Assembly (NCBI GenBank): GCA_024516035.1 | Contig: CM044962.1 | Location: 372,001 to 436,000, forward strand | Source of the DNA: Bactericera cockerelli | Taxonomy: Eukaryota; Arthropoda; Insecta; Hemiptera; Triozidae | Direction: 5' to 3' | DNA: 64,000 bases | Part shown: in pieces, positions 11,001-22,654 of the stretch | Layout of the letters: the number at the start of each line of letters is the position of its first letter | Numbering within the stretch: the stretch's first letter is position 1 | Position numbers and translations under genes: made by a program | The notes under the pieces: model-generated | What the model was told of the DNA's origin: nothing | The model's database searches: none | Seen by the model: only the letters and a program-made list of their open reading frames with translations

Positions 11001-11405
11001 TATTGCAGATCCATATTTGTCATGGGGTCTTTCCATGATTAGGATCATTCCCGGTATTCTAGGTCTATGTCTTGTTATTCCCCTGTGGGTTTCTTGGATT
11101 AAAAGTAAGTCACATTTCTTTGATTTACATAGGTCAGCTAGTAAATCTTCTTTATTTGAGGAAATTCCTTCAATGTTTATTGATATAATATTAATAGATG
11201 GCCTAGAGAGGGCATTGCTATAATTGCTTTGGTTGGTATACATATTTCTTTGGTTCATAGCTGTATATTCATTAAAAATAAGGCGTAAAGAACTGGTAAG
11301 TAGTAGAATTAGCCGGCAAATAGGGTATTTATTTGACGTTTCCAGGGGACGCCCGACTGTATTACAAATATAACAATCTTCGAGGAGGCTTCTACTGTGT
11401 CCCCC
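7907..11405 (-). mobile_element. Non-LTR retrotransposon (LINE) with 11-bp target duplication
   Basis: Both flanks carry atttaacaatt (7896-7906 and 11,406-11,416), which sets the insertion limits. Read on the - strand, the element starts with a run of G (gggggacacagtag), has about 147 bp of leader, one long open frame, about 360 bp of 3' sequence and a (TAA)n tail at 7907-7925. The tail type is known from I-like LINEs among others. No ORF1 is visible, so the copy is either 5' truncated or of a single-frame type. An A-rich run at 8037-8100 (+ strand) lies in its 3' region. Confidence 0.85.
8283..11258 (-). CDS. LINE endonuclease-reverse transcriptase
   Basis: The product is 991 aa, from the first ATG inside the element. 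It copies the element's RNA into DNA at a nicked target. An APE-type endonuclease occupies about residues 20-235 (IQETH, GDFNCHS, NPDNLF, SQHRPI). The last motif has Gln where many families have Asp (SDH), as in some I-like LINEs. The reverse transcriptase spans about 430-740, with AFLDLSAAYD (motif A), GLAQGSVLAP (motif B) and the catalytic YADD near 653. Near the C-terminus, CDCNALQDEEHLLVC is a Cys/His motif like the zinc-binding ends of such proteins. The frame is open from start to stop, so the copy is young or still competent for the protein. The open frame extends upstream to 11,414, but that part has no ATG and crosses the target duplication, so I reject it. The exact clade is not settled. 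Confidence 0.9.
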   Translation of the reverse strand: MNQRNMYTNQSNYSNALSRPSINIISINIEGISSNKEDLLADLCKSKKCDLLLIQETHRGITRHRPRIPGMILIMERPHDKYGSAIFAKPDLIIKSTDMTHVDDIEILTVEIQSCTVTSVYKPPAIDFNFKEPTNFNNQNIQIVLGDFNCHSISWGYNDTDKSGEDLENWADSKKLKLIHDPKLPASFNSGRWRRGYNPDNLFVSENITQQTTKHIEKHIPRSQHRPISCIIRAVVIPHEVPFKRQFNFRKAQWELFSASLDAEITKIEPVISSYDTFIKLVRKVSCQHIPRGCRTQYIAGLTRESKSILQQYQSLYEQDPFAEDTIQVGKELLQNLTTSRNERWSNMIEELDFKRNSRKAWSLLRNINNDPTSAELGNCKITPNQIAHTLLLNSKTKTKMRNTKIELDTTNVNNFLESPFSMNEMILAIKLAKNNKAPGVDELRNEQIKHFGPITLKWISNFYQNCITKNQIPKPWRRAKVVAILKPGKQPDDAKNFRPVSLLCHLYKLLERLILNRISHHVDARLIPQQAGFRPGKSCTGQILNLTQFIEDGFEKKLITGAAFLDLSAAYDTIHHKQLAHKIYHMTKDIKLTRFIQCLLQNRRFQVVLQNKKSRWQKQTNGLAQGSVLAPIMYNIYSNDQPVDPDTRHFIYADDTAIAAQGQTFEQVEAKINKSIQELADYYDKNNLRPNPSKSQTCTFHLNNKEAGRKLKITWRQQNLKHCDNPKYLGITLDRTLSFQTQCINTKKKVLSRNGIVQKLVNSKWGAKPLTLRQSTMALSLSAAEYGAPVWRNSAHSHHVDVSINEAMRITTGCIKPTATEKLYPLAGIAPPQVRRQVAAETEKKKQEIDDRHPLFNHQETEPRLKSRKSFMKTTESYATRPEERRIELWKEKIIDPVVELREVISAGSELKYTIWKSLNRLRTKTSRCKVNLVRWKILEEGNDRCDCNALQDEEHLLVCPNLPETCTREDLRVANSRAIRVAEHWANTI

Positions 11406-11416
11406 ATTTAACAATT

Positions 11417-11927
11417 GAAAATGTACAATGCAAAATTATAGTTGGATTATTAGGATTTTTTGTCGGATTTAAATAAAAAAATGGTTGTGATTTAAGTATT
11501 AAGTATATTATCACCAGGAAAATACAAATAAGACAACATGATCTCTGATGCAATGAAATGGAGGAACCTTAAATTTCTTATTAATACCTTCCAAGGTCTC
11601 AAGATTAGTTTTAGAAAACTAATTGAATAATACTTTATTAAAATCCGACAAAAAAAAAAACAAATCAGGACTATCTATACATATAACAACTATGTATTTA
11701 TCAAAAATTACAAAAAATTTACATTTGAAAATGTACAATGCACTCTTGAAAAGTGGACTATCTATCTACCTATTTATTTCACAGTAATTTACACAGAAGG
11801 TTATACAAATACGTACAAGTTTTTAAGTATCAACTATGGAACAGTAACATGGTATTAAAAACCTTAAGCTAGTAATTAATAATTAAAAAAACCTACAATA
11901 ATTCACAGATTTTTTAAGGAAACCAAG
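11417..11927. other. Transposon interior, 3' of the transposase gene
   Basis: AT-rich. The stretch gaaaatgtacaatgca occurs at about 11,417 and again at 11,728, a short direct repeat. This would be the 3' flank and polyadenylation region of the transposase gene. I see no further coding exon. Confidence 0.45.
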
Positions 11928-14902
11928 CTATAATTGGTCACGTAGAGTCACATATATGGAACCATTAGGAAGTGTGGTTACAGTATTTGGTACATGAGAA
12001 TGTATGCTATTTAATGATGTGTAAAAAATATCTTCATTAGAATGCTCAACTTCAAAAGCATGGTAATGATCATCAAACCCTAGACATGTTAAGTGGGAAC
12101 ATTTTAAAAATATATTCTGAAGTGTATCTACATATATTGTTTTTACTTTAGCCAAACAAGGATCACCAGTATCAAGGCATATATCTAATGTTAGAATGTC
12201 TGAAGTCTGAACCCGAATGCCATCTTTTATAAAATATTTAACAAAGGAAAAAGTGGAATCAATATTAAACTGAGTTTTTAAAATCGAACAACTTTCGGGG
12301 GAAGGTCTTCTTTTCAATCCCAGAGATAAACAATCAATTGGACAGTTTTTCAAAAACATATTATTCAATGAAAGCTGATTTCTAATGGTTACAGTTTTAC
12401 ATATACAGGGTGCGGCGCGGTTATGTCCCATTTTGAATCGCTTAGTGTGAAGCCGCACTTCTAATTAGACAAGTTTAAACAATTTTAGAAGATACACAAA
12501 CTACTAATTTTTTCGATTCAATTTAGCTCTATTGTCAAAATGATTTTATCAAAGCAACAGAAAGCTTATTGCGTGGAGAGTTATTTTTCGAAAAATAATT
12601 GTATCGTAGCAGTACAGCGGGAGTTTGACATTGCACACCAAACTGTATGACAAAATATGCGTTATTGGAGTGACAACAACCCTAGGGAACTTCATGAAAA
12701 CTCCCTCCATGCAGATCGAGTTACAGTTTGGTGTGCAATGTCAAACTTCCGCTGTACTGCTACGATACACTTATTTTTCGAAAAATAACTTTCCACGCAA
12801 TAAGCTTTCTGTTGCTTTGATAAAATCATTTTGACAACTGAGATCAATTGAATCGAAAAAATTAGTAGTTTGTGCATCTTTTAACTTTGTTTGAACTTGT
12901 CTAATTAGAAATGCGGCTTCACACTGGGCGATTCAAAATGGGACATAACCGCGCCGCACCCTGTATTAACTCTGTTAATAGCAGATCGTGCAGCTATTTT
13001 AGAGACTTTGTGTTTAGATTCAAACCTTATTGTAGATATCTGATATAAGGGACCAAATTTTTTAACCATTTTACCATAATGGGTGAGAAAATGAAACTTT
13101 GGTTTCAAGGTTTCCTTAAAGTTCACCTTGTAAGAATCCAAAAAGTGTTCTATTAGAACTTCTAGTTGGTCAACATCTGAAGAATACACTCTTCTAAGAA
13201 ATAATCTGTCCAATAATTTTCTCATGAGTAAGAAAGTCTCCCATACTTCATTATTCTTGGGTACATAGGAACCAGCTATCAAAGCAAAGTACCTGACCAA
13301 AGTGAACATTTCGGACCCAGACGTTTTCACAACAATTGATGAGGAATCGATGGTAAGAGCATTGGAAGGTTTAGCAGAAGAGTCATGACCATAGTCAAAA
13401 TCTTCAATTTTATTTTTCAATACTAAATAGCTAACAAATTTCACATCTTGTACCAAATACTTCACCAGAGACTTCATAATGTATCGACAACACCCTTCCA
13501 AAAAATCATGAAGGGTATCCACTGCTACATTGTCAAACAAAGAAAAATGATCTAGCTCTAAGAACGGGCAATTTTCTTTGATCCCAGTCTGTGAGACATC
13601 ATTTAGCTCTACATCTCTTTGATAAGACTCAGGTGTTCTCAACAGAGAATCTCTTTCAAAACACAATTCTTGCATCTGACTTTTATTGGCACTACAGACA
13701 CGACAAAAGAAGTTGGCATTGAAACTCTCCACAAATCCTAATATACCATTTAAACCAAGGTTATCACCTGTCAAAACAGCAACATGAAATTTTATAATTC
13801 CCTCAAAATGGCTGTTTTTTACTTCTACACCACTGTTAGATAAGAAATTCAATTTATCAATAATACTCCGAAAAATCAGATTATTACCATAAGTGATTCG
13901 ATCTGAGGCATGAAAAATAGATAAAATTAGAATATTGTTCAGTTGTGATACCAATTTTGGGGGAAGAAATGGGAGGGATACGTACACACCACTTAGCTTT
14001 TGTATGCTGGCATGACTTCCAAGTGGATTATTTACTTCAAAATCATCAAAGTATAAAACAAGAGGAAAATTAAGAACATTTGGTGAATCAACATACTGCT
14101 TGTTTTTCCACGCCGTGCCTTGAACAATATTAATGATTGGAGATGAAAATTTTGACAGGTAATGTTTGTAGTCTAAAATTTCCTTGAAAACGTGATCAAA
14201 AGATAAAAACTTTTTTAACACCTTTTCCATAGGTACAACTTGTTGTGTAACAGATACACAGCAAAATTTTTTACCTCTAATCTCATTTCTAGTTGCAAAA
14301 GAAATTTCAATGGAGGGAATGTACGTCCCCAAGGATTCAAAATGTTTCAACCTTTTGTACTCACTATTAAAGTCTGCCACAATTTGGGTTGATGCAAGAA
14401 ATATGGTTTGAAAAGAATCATCAAATTGAGTCTGTGATTGCTGAGGTATTAATGATTTGGTCAAGTCTCTTACATGAGAAGTGTATTTAATCATAAACTG
14501 TTCCAAAACATTCATGAAAATTTGAATAGACTTTCGTGGGACTGTTGGGTTTGAATATAATGTAGACACTAAGTCCCCCATCAAGTTTTCAATTATAAAC
14601 AAATTTTGTCTCATTTTAGCATTAAAATCTAAGGATGAAGATGCCCTAGTTTCATGAATATTATCCAAAAAAGAAGTATTATTAGTTAACAAACTGTTGA
14701 AAGCTTCTTCAGTATCAGCACTATGTTTTCGATATAAATGCTTACGGAAGCTATCAATTTGATCATAAAACCGAGTACACCCAGCTTGCCCACAGTTATA
14801 AAGTTTCACGTTATTACAATTTACACAATCTTTTTTAATAATATGATTAATTAAATCAGGAATGTTTGGGAACAATGAATGACATACATAACAATTAAAC
14901 AT
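11928..14902 (-). CDS. CACTA/EnSpm-like transposase with C2H2 fingers, split by a palindromic insertion
   Basis: One frame runs from ATG at 14,902 and resumes after the insertion at 12,406-12,963 to a stop at 11,928. Leaving out the insert and one TA copy gives 2,415 bp, 804 codons plus stop. Two zinc-finger-like units lie at residues 4-26 and about 36-60 (C-x4-C, then H-x4-H). Then come YFDDFEVNNPLG (284-295, acidic pair), CRVC (400-403), DTLHDFLEG (462-470) and PKFHFLTHY..RFESKHK (601-632). This layout is familiar from uncharacterised animal proteins tied to EnSpm/CACTA elements. It parallels the plant Transposase_21 layout, and the catalytic triad is not proven. Expected role: binding element ends and cutting DNA in the nucleus. 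As it stands the insert stops the protein soon after residue 645. The neighbour upstream is the SAM-domain gene, same strand, 115 bp away. Confidence 0.7.
12406..12963. mobile_element. Palindromic (fold-back) Tc1/mariner derivative, TA target
   Basis: Two arms of 240 bp (12,406-12,645 and 12,724-12,963) are near-perfect inverse complements around a 78-bp loop. The ends read cagggtgcggcgcgg and TA flanks both sides. The arms encode the start of a transposase on either strand (ILSKQQKAYCVESYFSK, a helix-turn-helix-like N-terminus). The loop reads like a more C-terminal piece (NPRELHE, then VTVWCAM across the loop/arm border). So this is an internally deleted element in which the 5' part was duplicated in inverse orientation. 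It cannot encode a working protein. Confidence 0.85.
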
Positions 14903-15017
14903 AATGAAATAAAATGGTATTATAAAACTCTTAAATAAAAAATTGAAGCCTCAGTAAATATTAAAATGTCCATACTTAAATTATATTAAAAGTATTATAT
15001 TAAAAGTAAATTATATC

Positions 15018-17658
15018 TCACACCTGGCTAGCAAACCCGAGGTCTGTCAACAGGGTGATGCACGAACCAGTCATTTTGTCATAATCCAAATCTCTGATGT
15101 TGTAAAATGCCCTTTGGAGGAACATCCAGATGTCTGAACACTCCTCCGGGTATAAACAATGTGTCACATGAAAAATTTGAAATAACAGATCTACTGCGTC
15201 TTCGATTGTGGGTTGAATATATTTTACATTGTCCACGATAGCAAATACTTTCTCAGGACAAGTAAATGATTTGCCCACGAAAAGCACATATGGCTGAATA
15301 GTTCTTCCTAACTTTTTGTACTTGTCTACTCTCTCAGCACATGTGCTCTCTACGAGAGTAGCACATGGTACCTGAGAGATGAACGACTCAAGAATTTCCG
15401 CCCTGCTGGGCTTATAATTCTTTTTACCTTTAATCTCAAGTATCGGGCCTGACTTCAGCAGAAAAGGCAACAGCATCAACACAGCAGTATTCTTCACAGT
15501 AGTGCTGCTGTCGGAGTCAATTTCTGCAAGAATTTCCGATATTGAACTTTTGAAGTCCTTGCTGCGCGACTCTTTGATTTTTTGTCTGGCCAGGTTGAAG
15601 ACTTGTTGGTGAATTAGGGTAAGGCCTAGGAGAGCATCCTCCTTTCCAGCAGTTTTCTCGTATTTTCTGAAGTCTAACTTCAGCTGTAAACAGAAGGAGC
15701 ACAAATTCAAGTATCATTAGTCAATGTTTATAAAATAATTTTTAAGGGATATAGGACCATTACGGTGTTTACATCACACAATTTCTAGTGATTTGACAAA
15801 TATGTATTTGGGACTTTTTTTTTTTTAAGAAAAAAGAAGAAAAAAAATGTATTTCATTTTCATATTTACAGTTAAAGAGGAAATGTGAATACAGTAAATT
15901 ACTTACCAAATGAAATCCTCTGTTGGGATGTCGCAGCACCTTGAAGAGGTCGAAGTAGCTATAGATGTTCCTATACTTCACAAGCCCCTTCATGATGCTG
16001 CTCATTCTGTGTTCGTGGGTAGCATTCCACAAGCGGAGAACTCTGTCCCAGTCAGGACCAAATGATGAATATTCCTGAAGCCATTTCAGGTTTGACTCCA
16101 TCTCTTCTTCACCTGTGTAAAACAAAGTAATCCATTACTTTCCTTATAATAAGAGAGGTGTGTAAAACAAAGTAATCCATTACTCTCCTCCTTATAATAA
16201 GAGAGGACTAAGTCTTATTGCTGCATTTAGGCAACATTGAATATTATAATTATCGTCACGGAGGAAATTATAAGTAAACTCTGTCTATTTGAATAGCGGA
16301 TTACAGAAACTTGGGGAAAAAAAAAAACAAACAAACAAAAAAAAAATTGGGGTGAAAAATTACCTTCGGGCACTTCGAAAGAGTCGGGGGACAGTGGTGA
16401 CGGGGACAGAGATCGAGGCGTCTGGGAAGCAGAAGATGGTGTGGATGGTCTCCGTGCAAGAACTGGAAGGAGGCCTTGTTTCCTCAGGTGTCTCCTTCTT
16501 GTAATGTAGCATTCATAGAGGAGGCCCCTACTGTTGTACTTCTTCTGGTACGCTGTGGCTGGAAGTGAAGAGCTGAACCAGACAGAAGGAGCTTCCCCTG
16601 GGAATGCTGCATTAATTTGAAGAGACAACCTGGTGAACTCAACAGTATATATTGGCCGCGATGGATCCTGGCTGTGTATGTGGCGGATGATCAGGTTGGC
16701 CAGAATTTTCCTGAAAGCAGGCGTCAGTCTGCCTCCATTCTGTGAAGCATGTACCTTCAACTGCCTTCCCTCGTGAGAAGACTGCAGTAGATCCACAAGC
16801 TGAAATCATATACATAAAAATCATTAAACCAATAAGCATAAGACAAAGAATAATAAGGTCAAATTCGATACAGTAGGATACCATTGTCATGTCCCAGCTC
16901 CGTTTGGAACCCACGATCTCCGGATTCACAGAGTCCCACCTAGGACAGACATTTATGGCCTACCAAAGAAAAGGGTATAATGCTCAAACTAAAAATATTT
17001 AAAGAAGTAGAAATGAAAAAACTTCAAAGAGATTGAATACAAGGAAGGCAGAATAAATAGATATGGTTTGTTAAGTATACTTACATATGACGACCCAATC
17101 AATGTTGTTCCCGCATCCACAGACAAAGAATTTCCGGCCAACGCTGACGTCGATGAAGAAGGTCCTGCAGAGGTTGAAGGGGTTTCTTCATATGTTCTTC
17201 CAGGGGTTGTGTTTGTGTTAACATTTGACATGGATGAAAGTTCATCCGCCAATGACTGGTACAGCCCAGATGCACTTTGAGAAGCATTGGTTACATCATC
17301 ACATGACTGTGCGAAGAATGAAGAAGATGGCGTGGTGATCAGCTCGGATGTGTCGAGGTTCAACAATGTATTGTCGACTGGAGACTCAGCATTTATAAGA
17401 CCTGTTACCCAGGAATCTCTATTGACAGTGAATTTTATTTGATCCCCAATGCTGGGGATCAATTTCTCAACGTGGGACTCTTTCATATATCTTAATTCCA
17501 ATGATGTACATCTGTTAGCTGAAACAGAATGAAACATTAAAGAAATTATTTAGTAAAAATTATTAAAAACACACACACAATAACACAGACACACACACTA
17601 ACATACACACACACAATTTCACAGACACACACACTAACACACACACACATACACATAC

Positions 17659-17715
<57 letters not shown>

Positions 17716-18046
17716 ACACAACAATCACACAGAAATACACACACACAATAACATATTACTTTTTGAAAGATGCACACACCACACAAGCACACCATTATAC
17801 AAGAAAAATAACCAGTTACTAGCTAAAATTTGAAAAACGGACCGAATTATTGAAACATTTAGGTAATAGAAAGTAAAAACAGATGACAACAAACTGAGGA
17901 AGAAAATAAAGTTATTAACACTTACATATAAATGTTGGAATCAGGTGTTCCAAGCCCCACGTTTTGAGGAGATTCCTGGTGTCTTTGTACTCATCTTCGT
18001 CTTCCGCGTCCATAAGAAGCTCAGAAGTCCAATCAAGATTCGCCAT
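15018..18046 (-). CDS. SAM-domain protein of the transposon, five exons
   Basis: I infer exons at 17,926-18,046, 17,085-17,518, 16,364-16,799, 15,907-16,112 and 15,018-15,683. All four introns are GT-AG and all phases agree, giving 1,863 bp (620 aa plus stop). The ATG follows a run with no upstream in-frame codon of interest and begins MANLDWTSELL. Residues about 25-75 (LLKTWGLEHLI.., then HVEKLIPSIGDQIKF) form a SAM-like helical domain across exons 1-2. A Ser/Thr/Pro-rich linker follows. Exon 3 begins VDLLQSSHEGRQL and includes an RRRHLRKQGLL basic stretch. Exons 4-5 hold the conserved region ending in LLTDLGF. Such proteins are common and uncharacterised in insects. Its place beside the transposase between the same ends suggests a second element protein, perhaps an assembly partner through SAM. 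Function is not known. Confidence 0.75.
17560..17755. repeat. CA microsatellite in intron 1 of the SAM-domain gene
   Basis: (CA)n with CATA variants. It lies inside the 407-bp first intron (17,519-17,925). The open frame read from it on the - strand is an artefact. Confidence 0.9.
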
Positions 18047-18655
18047 TGTCTTCCTTCAGGATACAGAACTGGTTGTCGGGAGCTCAAAGGTCTCAGGTCT
18101 AGTTACAACGCGGGTCAAAACACGAATGATCGAGCGATAGACTTTGAAGTCCAGTGAAAATGGAGGACCACGTCATCTTTTTCAAAGGGCAAAGGTCAAG
18201 GGACTTTTTTATTTTAGCGCTCGTTGTTAATCTTAATATACGATGCAATTTGCGAATTATGCACGGAATGCACAAATCTGCAGATTGCACAGGAAGTAAT
18301 ATTATTTTTAGTTTAGGTTTGGACATTTTAATATTTACAGAGGCTTCAATTTATAGTTTATTTAGGTGTATAACATTTCAAAAATGAAATATTAATTGTT
18401 ACAGAGATTATGGATTAAATTAAAAATAGGTGGACACTTATTGATATTTTATAGTAAACAACTTAATACTAGGAAATTACTGTGAAACAATAGGTAGATA
18501 GATATTATATGAGATATTGAGAAGTATCACTGAAAAACTGCCCCATTCCTTTTTTTTTAGGCGATACCAAAAAATTAATTACGCGCCCGCGACCCATGGT
18601 TACTGTTTTCCGGTGGTGATGATACTAATTTCTCATAGCTATTTTCTAAATTGAG
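18047..18655. promoter_or_regulatory. Upstream region of the SAM-domain gene
   Basis: This 0.6 kb between the SAM-gene start and the right subterminal array must hold the leader and promoter if the gene is transcribed from inside the element. I see no unambiguous TATA or initiator, so this is a positional statement only. Confidence 0.25.
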
Positions 18656-19190
18656 AATTTACTCGTCTGGATGATTTCTACGTACTACGTAGGAAATATC
18701 TTTACTCTACGTAGAAATCCTATGTAGTTAAGTACTCTTCGTCTTTAATACGTAGAAATGCTACTTATCTCCTTCCCGATACGTAGGAATCCTACTTCCA
18801 ATATCTGGTACGTAGAAAAGCTACTTCGTCCAGACAAATGCTGTTTCCGAGTACTTCTTAAGTAGCTTTCCTACGTTCGGTAAATAGAAATGCGGGTGAT
18901 AAGGAGTTTTCCTACGTACAATAAAGAGTAAATCTACTGAAAACGTAGAAATGCTACTTATCTATTCTGATGTATGGGGGTTATTCTAAATTATGAATTC
19001 TGATACGTAGAAAAGCTACTTTTGAAGGACAATGTACTTCCCGAATACTTAATAAGTAGAAATCCTACGTTCGTATCGATAATTTGGGAGGGAACTAGGG
19101 GTTTCGACCTCTTTTTGCAGGGTTTTTTGGCAATAGATGTTTTAAAGCGGGTACGATAAAAAAAATAGATAGGAATAACTATTCTTACAA
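18656..19190. repeat. Right subterminal motif array, inner block
   Basis: Repeats of tacgtagaaa, ctacttat and aatcctacgt occur in both orientations, the same vocabulary as the left array at 6721-7540, more degenerate toward 19,100. Confidence 0.7.
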
Positions 19191-22100
19191 TCCACAAGAT
19201 CTATCGATAGCACTTTAGTTCATTCAAATCGGACGTACGGTTCGGAAGATAAGTTCGTTCGATTTCTGAAAACATCCAAAATCTCACATCGAGTCGAATC
19301 TTAAGCAAAACATGTCGACATATAACCTCTTCTTTAAGGATTTTTTTCAAATTTGAACTGAAGATAGCCAGTGGTGAATAAATACTTACCAAGCATTTGG
19401 AACCACTTATTTGCATACTCAGCAAAAGTTGAAGGGGTATTTTATCATATTTGACATTTTCCCTTCAAATTTCATCAAGTATGCAATTTGAGGTATTTTA
19501 AACTAAATTTTAGGAAGAAGTAGTCCAAAATGTACGTTTTTGGTTCCCAAAAAATTTCCGTACCGCCAACAGGAAAGCCACAAAGGCTCCTTCAAAATGA
19601 TTGCATAACTTGAATATATGAAGGGGTTTTTTAAAAACAAAAGTTGATTTCAATAGGTCTCAACTAACGATTAAGCATGGACTAACACAGATTTTTGATG
19701 TTTGCATTTTTTGCCAGGTTTTCAGACCTTTGAAAGTTTGAGGTAGGCCAAAATAGACATTTTTGATATGAAATGGACAGAATGTAATAATATGTTGACG
19801 TTTTTATGCCAATTTGGGATAATGTTTCGCAAGATCTGCCTAATATCGTTGAATTTTTTTAAATCGCATGCACACTTTTTGATAACCCAGGCCATTCTTA
19901 ACCCAGTTGTGCGTCAAAAGTGTTTTTCGTTAAAAAGTAACCCTTTATGTAAAATGACAGAAAATGAACGAGAACAGCTTATCTTACAATCCACTAGATC
20001 TATCGATAGCACTTTAGTTCATTCAAATCGGACGTACGGTTCGGAAGATAAGTTCGTTCGATTTCTGAAAACATCCAAAATCTCACATCGAGTCGAATCT
20101 TAAGCAAAACATGTCGACATATGACCTCTTCTTTAAGGATTTTTTTCAAATTTGAACTGAGATAGCCAGTGGTGAATAAAGACTTACCAAGCATTTGGAA
20201 CTACTTATTTGCATACTCAGCAAAAGTTGAAGGGGTATTTTATCATATTTGACATTTTCCCTTCAAATTTCATCAAGTATGCAATTTGAGGTATTTTAAA
20301 CTAAATTTTAGGAAGAAGTAGTCCAAAATGTACGTTTTTGGTTCCCAAAAAATTTCCGTACCGCCAACAGGAAAGCCACAAAGGCTCCTTCAAAATGATG
20401 ATAACTTGCATATTAAGGGTTTTTTTAAAAACAAAAGTTGATTTTCAATAGGTTCAACTAACGATTAAGCATGGAATAAACACAGATTTTTGATGCTTGC
20501 ATTTTTGCCAGGTTTTCAGACCTTTGAAAGTTTGAGGTAGGCACAAAATAGACATTTTTGATATGAAAGGGACAGAATGTATAATATGTTGACGTTTTTA
20601 TGCATTTGGGATATTGTTCGCAAATCTGCTAATACGTTGAAATTTTTTAAAATCGCATGCACACTTTTTGATAAACCCAGGCCATTCTTACCAGTTGTGC
20701 GTCAAAAGTGTTTTTTTCGTTAAAAGTAACCCTTATGTAAAATGACAGAAAATGAACGAGAACACTTATCTTACAGTCCACTAAAATCTATCGATAGCAC
20801 TTTAGTTCATTCAAATCGGACGTACGGTTCGGAAGATAACTTCGTTCGATTTCTGAAAACATCCAAAATCTCACATCGAGTCAAATCTTAAGAAAACATG
20901 TCGACATATGACCTCTTCTTTAAGGATTTTTTTCAAATTTGAACTGAAGATAGCCAGTGGTGAATAAAGACTTACCAAGCATTTGGAACTACTTATTTGC
21001 ATACTCAGCAAAATTTGAAGGGGTATTTTATCATATTTGACATTTTCCCTTCAAATTTCATCAAGTATGCAATTTGAGGTATTTTAAACTAAATTTTAGG
21101 AAGAAGTAGTCCAAAATGTACGTTTTTGGTTCCCAAAAAATTTCCGTACCGCCAACAGGAAAGCCACAAAGGCTCCTTCAAAATGATTGCATAACTTGAA
21201 TATATGAAGGGGTTTTTTAAAAACAAAAGTTGATTTCAATAGGTCTCAACTAACGATTAAGCATGGACTAACACAGATTTTTGATGCTTGCATTTTTGCC
21301 AGGTTTTCAGACCTTTGAAAGTTTGAGGTAGGCCAAAATAGACATTTTGATATGAAATGGACAGAATGTAATAATATGTTGACGTTTTTATGCCAATTTG
21401 GGATAATGTTTCGCAAGATCTGCCTAATATCGTTGAATTTTTTTAAATCGCATGCACACTTTTTGATAACCCAGGCCATTCTTAACCCAGTTGTGCGTCA
21501 AAAGTGTTTTTCGTTAAAAAGTAACCCTTTATGTAAAATGACAGAAAATGAACGAGAACAGCTTATCTTACAGTCCACTAGATCTATCGATAGCACTTTA
21601 GTTCATTCAAATCGGACGTACGGTTCGGAAGATAACTTCGTTCGATTTCTGAAAACATCCAAAATCTCACATCGAGTCAATCTTAAGCAAAACATGTCGA
21701 CATATGACTCTCTTTTAAGGATTTTTTTCAAATTTGAACTGAGGATAGCCAGTGGTGAATAAAGACTTACCAAGCATTTGGAACTACTTATTTGCATACT
21801 CAGCAAAATTGAAGGGGTATTTTATCATATTTGACATTTTCCCTTCAAATTTCATCAAGTATGCAATTTGAGGTATTTTAAACTAAATTTTAGGAAGAAG
21901 TAGTCCAAAATGTACGTTTTTGGTTCCCAAAAAATTTCCGTACCGCCAACAGGAAAGCCACAAAGGCTCCTTCAAAATGATTGCATAACTTGAATATATG
22001 AAGGGGTTTTTTAAAAACAAAAGTTGATTTCAATAGGTCTCAACTAACGATTAAGCATGGACTAACACAGATTTTTGATGCTTGCATTTTTGCCAGGTTT

Positions 22101-22535
22101 TCAGACCTTTGAAAGTTTGAGGTAGGCCAAAATAGACATTTTTGATATGAAATGGACAGAATGTAATAATATGTTGACGTTTTTATGCCAATTTGGGATA
22201 ATGTTTCGCAAGATCTGCCTAATATCGTTGAATTTTTTTAAATCGCATGCACACTTTTTGATAACCCAGGCCATTCTTAACCCAGTTGTGCGTCAAAAGT
22301 GTTTTTCGTTAAAAAGTAACCCTTTATGTAAAATGAACGAGAACAGCTTATCTTACAATCCACTAGATCTATCGATAGCACTTTAGTTCATTCAAATCGG
22401 ACGTACGGTTCGGAAGATAAGTTCGTTCGATTTCTGAAAACATCCAAAATCTCACATCGAGTCAAATCTTAAGCAAAACATGTCGACATATAACCTCTTC
22501 TTTAAGGATTTTTTTTCAAATTTGAACTGAATCGG
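19191..22535. repeat. 0.79-kb tandem satellite, about 4.2 copies
   Basis: The landmark gatctatcgatagcacttta recurs near 19,198, 19,998, 20,787 (variant), 21,584 and 22,367, a period of roughly 780-800 bp. Units are more than 95 percent alike by eye apart from small indels, with the second unit having most. A 111- to 136-codon open frame (starting MKWTECNNML) appears in three units. It is broken in one and matches nothing I know, so I do not call it a gene. The last copy breaks off at about 22,530. Confidence 0.9.
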
Positions 22536-22654
22536 ACATTCATTTTCATCATATTTGACATTTTGCCTTAAATTTGAATATATGAAGCCATAAAGGCTCC
22601 TTCAAAATGATTGCATAACTTGGATACACGAAGGCGTTTTACATATAATACTTA

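Noticed and set aside
11259..11414. N-terminal extension of the LINE protein to 11,414
   Set aside because: There is no ATG in the extension, and it crosses the LINE border into the target duplication.
19768..22386. A 111-136-codon gene (MKWTECNNML..) in the satellite
   Set aside because: It is present in several satellite units and broken in others, without recognisable domain or codon pattern.
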